A stretch of DNA of 64,000 nt. It comes from Paralvinella palmiformis. Taxonomy: Eukaryota > Annelida > Polychaeta > Terebellida > Alvinellidae. How positions within the stretch are numbered: position 1 is the stretch's first letter; each line of letters begins with the position of its first letter. The DNA lies in assembly GCA_025642065.1 (NCBI GenBank), contig JAODUP010000040.1, positions 1,408,501 to 1,472,500 on the forward strand, written 5' to 3'. This document shows, one piece after another, positions 10,985-20,700 of this stretch. The notes beneath the pieces were generated by a model. The model was not told the DNA's origin. It did no database searches and worked only from the letters and a program-made list of their open reading frames with translations. The position numbers and the translations under genes are program-made.

Positions 10985-12330
10985 TCACCATAAATATAGT
11001 TGTTTCAATACATACAAAACACAGTGTATGTAATTGTCTTCTGCTGCACGATTTTCACTCAGTTTACGCAGACGGTTCTGCATGTCTTTGTCTTGACGTC
11101 TAATCATTTTCTTGGGATGTTGACCGTTTATATTTTTGGCGATGTGAGTGCAAGCCACTACAACTTCTTTCTTCACGGCAGCTACCAAAGTCCACACGGA
11201 GGGATGCTGGTAGCCAACCAAAAGAGTAAAACGGTTGTTCCAGCCCTCGCACTGGTTATTTATTCTTGGTTCACCGTCCAGAGTGGCCTGGTCAACATTC
11301 CACAGGGCAGGTGGCTACCGAGGTGGCACTCTCCTCATACGAATAATGGCTGCTCTATCTAGACCATCTTGTGGAACACCTGCACGATGGAAAGCGCCAG
11401 TGACGTACGTCTGGTCGAAGTATTCCACAATATCTTCTGCACCAGGAGTGGTATTATCACGGATGAACATGATTCCCCTCAGGGATATCTTCAATGAGCA
11501 GGAATGCTAGGGCATCTATTTTTCTACAGAACAACTTTATTATACTTTGACATCTCTATATTGAGGCACTAGAACGAGCTCTTGTATCTTCCTCCAGGTT
11601 GCTTGCGTCAAATGGTAAAAACAACCCCAGACTTGGACATCATTGTCCAGGGCTGTTCAAATGGCACTGATTACAGCCTGTTCAAAATCAACCAGAATGG
11701 TTCTTGGGTCTGGATACAGTTCCATCGAACTGCACTTATCCAACAAGGCACGAAATATCCTACACCAACAGTCGTGGATGCAAGACGGCCCCGGATAATG
11801 TATAACTGAAAAAATCCAGGTGGTGCTATAGCGAAGTTGCCATCCATGACCCATATGTCAGCTGTAAAGAGCGTACACAGGGCAGGTGAGGATGTAAAAT
11901 AGTATCCGGGAATCTCACTCTTGGCCGTTGTCATAGATCAGGAAAGGTTCTGATGTAGGGCCTGATGTTTGGGCCCATTCGCCTTCAATGATAAGTGCAC
12001 TGAGTGAAGCTTTAACTTTTTCATGGCATCTTCCTCACCAGTTAACTGTCTGACAGCAGCAGGAAGTTCAGCAAGTTTGGCAGACACCATTGTTGCTGGT
12101 CGTTCTCCGATATTGGCTGCTAAATACTTCTTATTGACTTTGGTCTTGACAACTGCAACTTTCATCGTATTTGCATCATGGTTGTGAGGTTTGGTGTTGA
12201 GTACCTGACTAAGGTCAAGGGATGTAGATATAACACCCTTACAACCGTTGTTGTGTTTAACACATTGCTGTCTAATCTGGTTTTTGAACGTTATTTTCTT
12301 TGTGTACACGAAACCGCCCAGACAAACTTT
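10985..12330 (-). mobile_element. MULE (Mutator-like) transposon relic 1 with FLYWCH finger
   Basis: On the minus strand the parts appear in the normal order. FLYWCH finger (about 12309-12170): NNGCKGVIS then KPHNHDAN, the C and H-x-H ligands. MULE transposase core (about 11930-11650): FTADIWVMDGNFAIAPPGFF then QLYII, and later PDPRTILVDFEQAVISA, which carry the D...DFE acidic positions. C-terminal part (about 11480-10985): EYFDQTYVTGAF, then NNQCEGWNNRF, then GYQHPSVWTLVAAVKKE. Stops and frame changes break the reading frame, so it is inactive. A second relic of the same architecture lies at 13087-17561. Confidence 0.8.
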
Positions 12331-12394
12331 CTGGTTCCTTCAGTTAGTAGTTAAAATCTCCATGATTGAACTTGGTTGCAATTAAATTCTGATA

Positions 12395-12725
12395 TTGGGT
12401 GGCCCTTTTATGCCATTAGCCTATGGAAGCCATGCGATCCAGTTAAACGAAATTAAGTGTCACTGGGGACGATCTAGATCATGTGATCTGGTCATTTTGA
12501 AGGTATAACAGACAAAAGCATGGCAAATGAAGCCAGATCTATTTGTATTGGGGCCCTTTTATTCCACTAGTCCATAGAAGACATTCGTTCCAGGTGAAAG
12601 AAATAATTAAATGTCATTGGGGATGATCTAGATCACGTGATCTGGTCAATTTGAAGGTACATCAAATAGAAGCACTGTAAACTAAGCCAGATGTAGTTGC
12701 ACTGGGTGGCCCTTTTATCCCATAA
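12395..12725. repeat. About 154-bp tandem repeat, 2.2 copies, with GATC palindromes
   Basis: Units start at 12395, 12548 and 12703 (partial), each opening with a TTGGG(TG)GCCCTTTTAT-like segment. Each full unit has a palindromic core: GATCATGTGATC in the first and the perfect GATCACGTGATC in the second. It lies directly upstream of the MULE relic 1 reading frame, so it may be part of its terminal region, or an independent satellite fragment. Confidence 0.75.
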
Positions 12726-13074
12726 ATATCGCTACACTTCCCCCCCCCAATTTACATTCTTTTGGCATTTTATTAGTATTGTGTTACATTTTCTAATATA
12801 TATGCCAATACATGTAAATTGGAAATAAATTAATTTGTCATTTGTTGCATATCATTATTTATATTTATTGCATGGAGAAAACGGTGTACATTAATATAAT
12901 TATACAGATTGTACAAAAAATCTGCAGTAAGATAGGCCTATATTTTCAACATCCATAAACGTAACATAATATTGGTAGAACATGCATAAACTCAAAAATG
13001 TAACAATTTACATATAAGATAAAAAAATTGAATGTCCGTATACCGTAACTAAGCAATACAAGCTCACTAGACAA
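12726..13074. other. Intergenic, no gene seen
   Basis: AT-rich sequence with a 9-base poly(C) run at 12740-12748 and no recognisable coding content. Confidence 0.4.
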
Positions 13075-13189
13075 GCCATCACAGATATTTTTGAAGATAG
13101 TTTTAAAGATAGATTTGAAGACGTTTTGGCCAAATATAAAAAAAATGAACAAATATAATTATTTAACAATCACACTTAATTAGATGTTA

Positions 13190-13428
13190 GATTTACCAAC
13201 TCGAAGATTGTGAGAAATTCCATGAAGAAATTTGTGGATAGACCTTCTTCCTGCGAATCTATCCTCACATAGGTTACTAAGTTTTTTCTACAGTTCGGTG
13301 ATGCGAGCACATTCTGCCTGTAGAGTTTCAATCAGTTTCCATATGGTTGGGTGATCTTGGCCAACAAAGGTGTGAAATCGGTTATTCCAACCTTCGCATA
13401 TATTGTTGGTTCGAGGTTGGTCAACCAT
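13190..13428 (-). pseudogene. MULE relic 2, transposase C-terminal piece
   Basis: Minus-strand reading gives RTNNICEGWNNRFHTFVGQ and then HPTIWKLIETLQAE, the conserved C-terminal signature of MULE transposases, matching relic 1 at about 11330-11160. It is cut at its upstream end exactly at the LINE target-site duplication (13420-13428). Confidence 0.75.
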
Positions 13429-13791
13429 CTCACTACTGGCTGTCCTCAGGGGTCAACAATATCTCCCACCATCTTCAACGGTCTCGTCGCCCAACTCCTG
13501 ACTGTCACTCTACCAATACCTGTAGACACCCTTGCTTATGCCGACGACCTTGTTCTGATTTCACGCGGAAGTAGACCAGCAGAGAAACTCCAGAAAGCCC
13601 TAAACGCAGTAGAAAAAGCAGCCAACAGCTTAGGCTTATACTTCTCTCCAGCTAAAACCAAGGCCATGGCTTTCAACACAACTAGACAACCTAAATTTAA
13701 ACTCGCCCTACAACACTTAGAAATGGTCAACGACTATAGATATCTCGGGGTAACCATAGACAGAAGACTCAGCTTCATTCAACACGTGTAG
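13351..13791 (+). pseudogene. LINE reverse transcriptase fragment with YADD
   Basis: The open frame shows SPTIFNGLVAQLLTV, then AYADDLVLI (the catalytic Asp pair), then LYFSPAKTKAMAF and YRYLGVTIDRRLSF, the palm and thumb motifs of a LINE RT. Its first 26 codons lie outside the LINE, in MULE sequence, so the ATG at 13351 is an accident. It ends at a TAG at 13789, and the RT continues in another frame from about 13827. Confidence 0.8.
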
Positions 13792-13826
13792 CAGACACAA
13801 AACGTAAAGTAAACTCCAGATTCAAC

Positions 13827-14114
13827 ATGATCAAGGCCACCACCAATCTGAAGATTGGCGTCAACACCAAGATGCTTATAACCCTGTATAAGTCCTTGAT
13901 ACAGTCAGTTCTACTATACGCTGCGCCCGTCCTTCTACTGGCCTGCAACGCAGCCTTACAGAACTTAGAAATAGCACAAAGAGTACCACTTCGCTACATA
14001 TTGGGGTTACCCAACGAAACCAACTCCACCATGATATACAGAGAATCAGGAATCCTGCCCCTCCGACTCTTAATAAAGAAGGAAACGGCAGCACTAATAT
14101 GGATTTCGAGATAG
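13827..14114 (+). pseudogene. LINE RT thumb/connection fragment
   Basis: Ninety-five codons continuing the RT after a frameshift: LITLYKSLIQSVLLYAAPV and AQRVPLRYILGLPNETN are the usual post-RT motifs of RNase H-bearing LINEs. A stop at 14112-14114 separates it from the RNase H frame. Confidence 0.75.
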
Positions 14115-14663
14115 ACTATCCATGAAAGAGTCATCATCCACTCGGACTCTTTGGGAGCACTAAGCATCATCACCACAGCCAATTTCCACACCTATCCAGA
14201 AATCATCACAGAAATATACACCACGGCATCAGCCCTCAAGCAGCGTGGAATCCAAGCAATACTCCACTGGGTTCCAAGCCACGTTAATCTTGAGGGCAAC
14301 GACCGAGCCGATAAACTAGCAAACGAAGCCACGAGCCTAGACGTAATGGAATATGCCGAACATACCCCAGACACATTCAACTATCTTGTTGACATATTCA
14401 TCTCTAATCGACTGGAATCGATCTACACAGACTACACATCAGCATCAAAGGATTGGTACCAGAAGACCACTGTAGTTGGACATAATATCCTCAACAACAG
14501 ATTGGTCGACACCCAACTCAGAAGACTACGTTTCTGGACTTACACAAGAAGCCTCACCGGCCCGTCACCCCTAACACTATGCCTTGCACTGTCAACAAGT
14601 GTACGACCCGGTACATTATCTGCTCAACTGCCCAGCCTATCCGAAGCACCGAAGAATACTTAA
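14115..14663 (+). pseudogene. LINE RNase H domain and C-terminal region
   Basis: IIHSDSLGAL carries the second acidic active-site residue (Asp after Ser-His type context), HWVPSHVNLEGNDRADKLA the conserved His and last Asp of RNase H1-like domains. The first acidic strand of the domain is lost with the preceding break. Overlapping frames near 14579-14827 hold the final C-terminal part (ICSTAQPIRSTEEY, FPDRHLAALIIRK). Confidence 0.75.
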
Positions 14664-14809
14664 AGGTCATCTCCGCCCACGAAGACTACAAATTTCCAGA
14701 CCGCCACCTAGCAGCATTGATCATAAGGAAATCAACATTCCTACCAGGCATCATAACCCAACTACTCCAGAAAGATCCCTACACATACCAAGGACAGATC
14801 AGACCGCCT

Positions 14810-14895
14810 CTATGGACTAGTGGATAAGAGCGTGGGACTTCCGTACCCATGGTCCATGCTGTTCGGGAGGTTCGGATCCCGGCTGCGACATTATA
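14810..14895 (+). repeat. tRNA-like segment in the LINE 3' tail
   Basis: TGGACTAGTGGATAAGAGCG resembles an A box region and GAGGTTCGGATCCCG a B box, about 55 bases apart as in a tRNA. It directly follows the LINE coding region and lies inside the 9-bp target duplications, so it was inserted together with the LINE or later into it. A working tRNA gene is unlikely because the acceptor stem does not pair well. Confidence 0.5.
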
Positions 14896-15095
14896 ATAGG
14901 AGGAGTTTTTAGTCCAACCAGACAACTGGTAAGGTTTTTTCTCCTCCGAACGTGACTTTTAAAGTAAATTAAGGTGCCACCATGTTAAACAACTCCCAGT
15001 TCGCCCATCGTCATAATAACAGAAGTCAACACCAGGTGGCTGTGCCCAATAGGCGACAGCCAGGGGTCTCTACCCCAACCTTCAACAAGTTACAA

Positions 15096-15490
15096 GTCAA
15101 CCATGGTAACTTCATGCATGTTCCATCGATAAGGTAGGAATGTTGATGGAATTTTAATGCGCCTGAAATTGAGTCTGAGTCCATCATTGTGGCACTGGAG
15201 AAGAAGCTGGCCAGAAACGTACGTTGAGTCAAAATATTCTAGCAGAATTTCTGTTTCTTCTGGAACTTTGTCTTTCAGGTGAATTATACCATCAGTAACT
15301 TCATCAACTGGAAGAAATGCAAGTGCATATATCTGACCACAAAACAAACGAAACTCATCACTGGTTTCATATATATTAGCCAGTTCTAAGGCTTTGATTT
15401 TACGCCATATGGATTGTATTAAATGATAGAAGCAGAATTGTACATGAACATTTTCACCAAATACAGACACAATATCAGGTGAGTAGTCTA
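15096..15490 (-). pseudogene. MULE relic 2, transposase central piece
   Basis: The minus strand has a 126-codon frame: VHVQFCFYHLIQSIWRKI, then FCGQIYALAFLPVDEV, then LEYFDSTYVSGQ and RWNMHEVTMVD. This is the region after the catalytic core of MULE transposases. At its lower end the frame runs into the LINE; skipping the LINE and one copy of the target duplication, the frame continues directly into the piece at 13428-13190. Confidence 0.8.
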
Positions 15491-16330
15491 AAACACTAGC
15501 CCGAACGAGCTATCGGCATTTTGAGGCAGGATATGCTGTTAGTCTCAAGTTCGTTTTCCGTAGTATTATTGTTTAAAATACCCGCGCCAGCAGTCGCTAA
15601 AAAGCACTGTTCCTGGTTGTAGGCTGAATTTTGGACCGATTTTCAGCAGAAAATGGGTCATAATAAATGACCAATATTTATCAGCCGATAGTTTCCAGAC
15701 TTGAAATAATGTTAAAATCTACTGTTTTAAGCATTTCAGGTGTCATATTTATAAATATTTACTGAGTATAAGAACCATGCTTGAAGGATGGGAGATTTTG
15801 GTGATCATGGCTGGTAAATACCATTTGCATTATGATGGTCACGTGACTCAAATACTTTCACCTGATTGGCCAATTGTCTTTGTTTACAGTAAATATAGAC
15901 ACATGGCCTTGTTTATATTGTGGATTTCTGTCCCTTTCCTGTTTATTTGTTTGATCACTGCATTCCCCCCCCCCCATTTTATGTTAATATTATGACATAG
16001 ATATGGATTCCACATATCATATTAACTGTTTTCATACTTTGCTGAGGGAATTTTATGCCGTTTTTTTGTAACTTAATTATGTTTCTTCCTTGTTCGGCTG
16101 TATATGAATTATTACTGTCTTTGTTTGCTATTTTTTGGCTTATTTTATATTTAAACAACAGTGGGCTTACCGTATCACCTCAATAGCCACATGAAGAAAA
16201 TTCCTGGCTAGATTGTGGACATAACCAATAATTTATTACTGAATGAACTATTAATTATTATATACTTGTATTGTGTTAGAGTGTGGATCAATAAATCAAT
16301 AAAACCACAAACACGTAAGTATTGTCTATA
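15491..16330. other. Unassigned sequence inside MULE relic 2
   Basis: No transposase motif is visible here although the catalytic core would be expected. An 11-base poly(C) run lies at 15965-15975. The segment may be a further insertion that replaced the core. Confidence 0.4.
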
Positions 16331-16335
16331 CTATC

Positions 16336-16460
16336 TCTGTGGTCTAATTGGTAGCGTGTTGGACCACAGATCACTACCACATGAGTTCGAATCTCGGCGT
16401 GGGCATAGCTGATTTTCATCTTTGTGCACAAAAGTGGCGGTAAAACATCAATCATACACA
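16336..16460 (+). repeat. SINE family A, copy 2 (internally deleted)
   Basis: tRNA-like head with GTGGTCTAATTGGTAGCGTG and the B box GAGTTCGAATCTC, followed after a short gap by TTGTGCACAAAAGTGGCGGT and AAAACATCAATCAT. Compared with the copy at 19001 the middle of the body (TCTCATTACCTTTGGAGG and so on) is missing. Confidence 0.75.
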
Positions 16461-16534
16461 AATTTACGATCTGGTGTTCTCCGTCGATTCCAACACAGTT
16501 TTCTTCTGACTATTAAGAACATATGGTTTTAATA

Positions 16535-16605
16535 GCTAGTAAATTTTTGTTGGGCTAGTAAGAATTTTGTTGGGCTAGTAAGAAATTTTGTTGGGCAGCT
16601 AGTAG
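16535..16605. repeat. About 20-bp minisatellite, GCTAGTAAGAATTTTGTTGG
   Basis: Three and a half units starting at 16535, 16554 and 16574. The same word occurs in inverse orientation in scribble intron 2 at 24231-24322, so this is a dispersed short repeat, not a local slip. Confidence 0.75.
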
Positions 16606-16708
16606 ATTAACATTTAATAGCCCTAGGACTGGTGAGATGTAGAAATATTTTTCTGGGCCTGATTACTTTCACCTCATCTGGAACTGCAGCAGTGGCAAAT
16701 GTTAGTAT

Positions 16709-16965
16709 TTAGTTTGGTTTGTCATTGGAAGTAGATGCCTGTCGTTTCATTTGATGCCTGTATTTCTCAACCTCAACAGCCATGTGGTCAGCAACATGGT
16801 TGTGGTGCTTTTGCAGAATAGCATTTTCAAAGTCTCTGGTTGCTTGTAAAATTGCATTACAAGAACCAGCAACTCGTCTGACTCATCTTCATTTCATCAC
16901 ATTCTTGGATTTTCCTGTATATATAAAGCCATCTAGACATAGCCTTTTATCGCCTCTGTTAGTGT
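16709..16965 (-). pseudogene. MULE relic 2, FLYWCH finger piece
   Basis: Minus-strand reading contains LCLDGFIYTGKSKNV, then AGSCNAILQATRDFENAILQ and KHHNHVADHMAVEVEKYRHQ, with the late Cys and the H-x-H pair of a FLYWCH finger. Two stops lie in the middle. The frame ends with a TAA at 16709-16711. Confidence 0.65.
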
Positions 16966-17062
16966 TGGTGATATACATGGTTAAGCAGCAAAGAAGGTTA
17001 TGAAATTATGATTTTTATACAGTAGCAGCTGACCACCTTATTAGCAATTAAATTATGTTCAT

Positions 17063-17345
17063 GTTTTATTTGTAGGCATGTATGCACTACAAATGATTAA
17101 CAAAAGTATCAAATTGATGCTTTGATATGGGTTCTGTATTTAACTGAAGTTTATTTCTGCATGGCTTCTGACAGTTACATACCATGTAAAATAAGCCTTC
17201 TGATTCAATAGTGTCTTTTCGTGTTTTATTTGTATGTATGTATGCACTACAAATGATCGAATAAATGTTCCAATGTTATGCTTTGATGTGGCTTCTGTAT
17301 TTAACTGAAGTTTATTTCTAGATGGCTTCTCACAGTTACATATAT
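17063..17345. repeat. 160-bp duplication, two copies
   Basis: Unit starts at 17063 and 17223, exactly 160 bases apart. Both share GTATGCACTACAAATGAT, then TATTTAACTGAAGTTTATTT and ATGGCTTCTSACAGTTACAT. The second copy is shorter. It lies inside the right arm of MULE relic 2. Confidence 0.8.
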
Positions 17346-17725
17346 TATATAGTGGCATATATTAACTTACTTCTATGTCCTTTTTAATGGTTTAAATTGT
17401 AGATGGTTTGAGATCGTGATTGTGTATTTTACTATATGTCTCTTCGATACTATTGTGCAGGTTACTGTATTCATCTCTTATTAATAAAATAACAAATTAA
17501 ATAAATTGTGCAAAACGTCCTATCTTCAAAAAAAAATAGCTGGCCAAAACGTCCTAGATTCGCCATCACAGATCAATGCTGGGCATGTGGTATGAAATAA
17601 TGTGTGATATATTTATGATATGTATAATGCATATGTGAATGATTGTCAAAATATGTCACAACATGCATGTCATGTGATGAATATGCAATAAAATCATAAC
17701 ATTAATTTGCAATTTGTGTGTGTTA

Positions 17726-18835
17726 TTTTGATACCACGAAATCCCCGTCAAAAACGAGTGCAGACTAAAAGGGAAGGTAATATTTGGCATAATTTAGGGG
17801 GAAATAAAATAATATTGTTTTACAACATTAATAATGAATATCTGAACAACAAACAAATTAATTAGATGTGTTTTCGCTGTTGTCTTTCGAAGCCAAACTT
17901 AATCGTGATAACCACCAGTGAGTAGCATGGTGTCGGCCTGTTGTCAAGTAATAATTTATGGATAATGTAGTTAGGGTCAGTCTGTCGCTGGTACCAAGGC
18001 TGTCTGGGAACGGCCAACACATAATTTATTATCTAGAGGTGTCAAATGATCCGGATCGTAGTTAACCTGTTTGATGCACAGTGATCCAGAAAACACAGGA
18101 ATCCAGTAAAGTCGGACAATCTGATCCTACAAAAGGTGTAGGTTCCAATCGGCTGCGATACGAAAACGGCCGCACTATGACCAATACGGCCGCCTCCATA
18201 AACTATTAGAGGCAGTTGTTATTTTTGGTCTATCTAAGACGTCTCATTACTATCGAAATATGTGAGCGTGCGTAATTGAACGGAACGGAAAATGAGGCCA
18301 CGCACAGAATGACCATAGAACCCACATCAAAGGAAAACGATTACAGCAAACAATGTGTTAATTAATTCTAAAGCTGGCATATGGGAACTACTAATAAACT
18401 ACTCCAAACAGAATTACGGTAACGAACGCACAACAGCAGACAACCTGAAGCGACCGTTATTACGTACCTATCGTCACACAGTGAGTGAAAACGGCCTGGG
18501 ATTAAATCAACCCTGGCATCATTCATTAACAAATCGTTCAAGAAATGCTCTATCAGCAATGATTTAGATGGCACGGAAAATGATATATAGTGGGATGAAC
18601 ACCATGACAAATCTGACACTGACTGGGACGAAGAAGGTGACGACATGTATGATGACACATGAACAGATACAACAGATGTTCAATGAAGATAGTGATGATG
18701 ATGAATCTTTGGGCTTTGAAAAAAATGGGCTAATTTTAGTGCGTCTTATACACGGGTTCGACTATAGGGGGTTTATTGGTCCAAAAACACGGTGCATCTT
18801 ATACACGCGTACCGCCTATAATCGAGTATATACGG
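17726..18835 (+). mobile_element. pogo/Tigger-like DNA transposon, internally deleted, copy 2
   Basis: It matches copy 1 over nearly all its length, from TTTTGATACCACGAAATC to a right end of CGAGTATATACGG followed by TA (18836-18837). The outer 35 or so bases of the left inverted repeat are missing. The coding relic has the same HTH-to-tail junction (RHTVSENGLG), then ISNDLDGTEND in another frame. Confidence 0.8.
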
Positions 18836-18964
18836 TACTTGGCCTTACGAAAAAGTGTGAAGATTTATTTTCTGTTACGTTTTTTTTCTTCTGTTTCCTT
18901 TTTTCCTACCAGATTGTTTCTTTTTTCCCCGTTTCCTTTTACCCATTTCCTTCTGTCAATTTAC

Positions 18965-18992
18965 CATATATATATATATATATATATATATC
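18965..18992. repeat. (TA)n microsatellite
   Basis: A TA run directly upstream of SINE A copy 3. Confidence 0.85.
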
Positions 18993-19000
18993 AGTGCGGG

Positions 19001-19190
19001 GCGCCTCCGTGGTCTAGCGGTAGCGTGTTGGACTACAGATCACTACTACCCGTGTTCGAATCCTGGCGTGGGCATATCTGAAGGTTGTTTCGTCTTTCAT
19101 TTTGTCTCATTACCTTTGGAGGTCGCTCGGCCCATTTAGCGTACCTTGTGCACAAAAGTGGCCGTAAAACATCAATCATCATCATCAGTG
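19001..19190 (+). repeat. SINE family A, copy 3 (best preserved)
   Basis: Head: GTGGTCTAGCGGTAGCGTG, B box GTGTTCGAATCCTGG. Body: TCTCATTACCTTTGGAGGTC, GCTCGGCCCATTTAGCGTAC, TTGTGCACAAAAGTGGCCGT. Tail: AAAACATCAATCATCATCAT. It gives the family consensus used for the other copies. Confidence 0.85.
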
Positions 19191-19640
19191 TTGGTTGACT
19201 TAAGTGATTAAAATCATGATTTAATTCACTCTAAAATATCTGGATTTTATTAATAATTTTTTTAATAATTTTACTGATTTAATACACAAAAACAAATTGT
19301 GATTTTGATATACTTTAAATAATTTTTTGCTAATTTAAGCCTATGCTAGTCGAAGTCATTTGTTAAATAATAATTAGCTACTGCCTACTGGCAGATTTCG
19401 AATCTGAACACCCAGTAGTGGAATCCAATGACAATTAATACAAGCTGTATTATACAGTCTCATACTATAAAAACATATAGCATGTATAGTGGACCTTCAT
19501 GAACACAGCATATCCAATTGAAATGTGACACATCCCCTACATTAATTGGGATAATCACCTACCCAATTGGAGATGAGCCTACAGCACCCATACAATAGAC
19601 TGACAGGTGAAGCCACATACTGTAGCCTTTAGTGTGGCAC
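19191..19640. other. Intergenic, no gene seen
   Basis: AT-rich sequence rich in TTTAAT words near 19200-19340; nothing recognised. Confidence 0.4.
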
Positions 19641-19659
19641 CTTACATTTATTAAAACTG

Positions 19660-20700
19660 GCTTTCTTCAGAATGTGTTACTCTCTTGCTACCAACAGTGG
19701 CCATCCGTTGATATTAGGTGATTTCAATACACACTGGGATTGCCGGAGGAATGCAGATACCAAACAACTAGCTGACATTTTTAAATCTGCCAATCTCAGG
19801 CAGCATGTCCAAGAAAGAACACACAGACATGGTCACATCTTAGATATTGTCATCTCCCGTGATTAAGGAAGTTTCTGTGTCTTCCATGCTACTTGATCAT
19901 TTCCTTGTTAACATCAATGTATCTTTACAGAAACAATCTGTTTCAGCTATTTCATTAATGTATCTTTACAGAAACAATCTGTTTCAGTTATTTCATATAG
20001 AAAACATAAGTCAATTGTCTCTTCTCTAATATTAGATCCACTGGATGATGTGAATCATCTGGTAGATCTCTATGATATTACATTGAGAGACATTGTAGAT
20101 GAGGATGCACCTTTAAGGACAAAGGAAATGCCAAGAAGACCAATGCTTTCATGGTACAATAAATACATATAAGCTACAAAGAGACACAGAAGGTATTGTG
20201 AGTGGATCATGACAAGTTTGTGTGTTCAAATCTTACATTTTTATCTAAAGTTATAGAAAGGGCAGTTGCTTTCCATTAAAACAAATATTTAATCATTAAT
20301 AATCTTAATGAATTACTACAGTCTGCATATAAAAATGGCCACAGCACTGAAACAGCCTTGGTTCAGGTTAAACATTATGTCAATTGATCAAGATAAGCCA
20401 GTAATACTTGTTCTTCTGGATCTGTCTGCTGCATTTTATTAATATCTGATAATTCTATTAATGATATGGCACCAGACTACTTGTGTGAACTGGTGTCCTT
20501 TAGAAAGTCATCCTGAAAACTCAAGTCATCCAGTCAGATACTATTGCAGGTGCCAGTATCTTGGCTCAAGTCATATGGTGATTGTGCACTTAGTGTTGCA
20601 GCCCCCACTTTGTGGAATAGGTTGCCAGCAGATATTAGAAATGTGTCATCTGTTGAAATTTTTTAATCTGTTCTAAAAACACACCTGTTCAAGGTCACTT
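19660..20700 (+). mobile_element. CR1/Jockey-like LINE relic, copy 2 (endonuclease to 3' end, internally deleted)
   Basis: Endonuclease: GHPLILGDFNTHWDCRRNAD and RTHRHGHILDIVISRD (19672-19866), then LLDHFLVN, where Asp-His matches the catalytic SDH-type site with Ser changed. Linker: EMPRRPMLSWYNK near 20130. RT start: KVIERAVAFH and SAYKNGHSTETALVQV, then VILVLLDLSAAF near 20400. At that point the sequence jumps to INDMAPDYLCELVSFRK, the C-terminal part, deleting most of the RT including YADD. A 41-bp tandem duplication lies at 19916-19996. The 3' part closely matches the copy at 7950-9115. Confidence 0.8.

Larger units (their letters stand above)
13429..15095 (+). mobile_element. 5'-truncated LINE (RT + RNase H type) inserted in MULE relic 2
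   Basis: The insert is bounded by a perfect 9-bp duplication GTCAACCAT (13420-13428 and 15096-15104). It starts in mid RT (TTGCPQGSTISPTIFN), has the catalytic LAYADDLVLISRG near 13535, then an RNase H domain near 14130-14330 (IHSDSLGALSII, HWVPSHVNLEGNDRADKLAN) and a C-terminal YIICSTAQPIRSTEEY-like segment. RT followed by RNase H points to the I-type group of LINEs. A few stops and frameshifts interrupt it, but long frames survive, so it is younger than its host MULE. Start in mid-gene and target duplication are typical of target-primed reverse transcription. Confidence 0.85.
13087..17561 (-). mobile_element. MULE transposon relic 2, interrupted by a LINE
   Basis: Three transposase pieces on the minus strand are in the right order and orientation: FLYWCH finger (16965-16709), central part (15490-15096) and C-terminal part (13430-13190). 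The outer limits are proposed from a perfect 13-bp inverted word, GACGTTTTGGCCA at 13120-13132 and its complement at 17541-17553, with a 12-bp direct repeat GCCATCACAGAT just outside (13075-13086 and 17562-17573). MULEs usually make 8-11-bp target duplications, so part of that word fits. The left gap between direct and inverted repeat is longer than the right one, so boundaries are tentative. The region carrying the catalytic D...DFE part was not found and is probably lost. Confidence 0.55.

Noticed and set aside
11000..11510. Forward frames of 120 and 91 codons
   Set aside because: They are shadows of the minus-strand MULE transposase.
16336..16410. tRNA gene
   Set aside because: The tRNA-like head is followed by the family A SINE body and recurs at other sites with it; stem pairing is imperfect, so it is a SINE and not a working tRNA.
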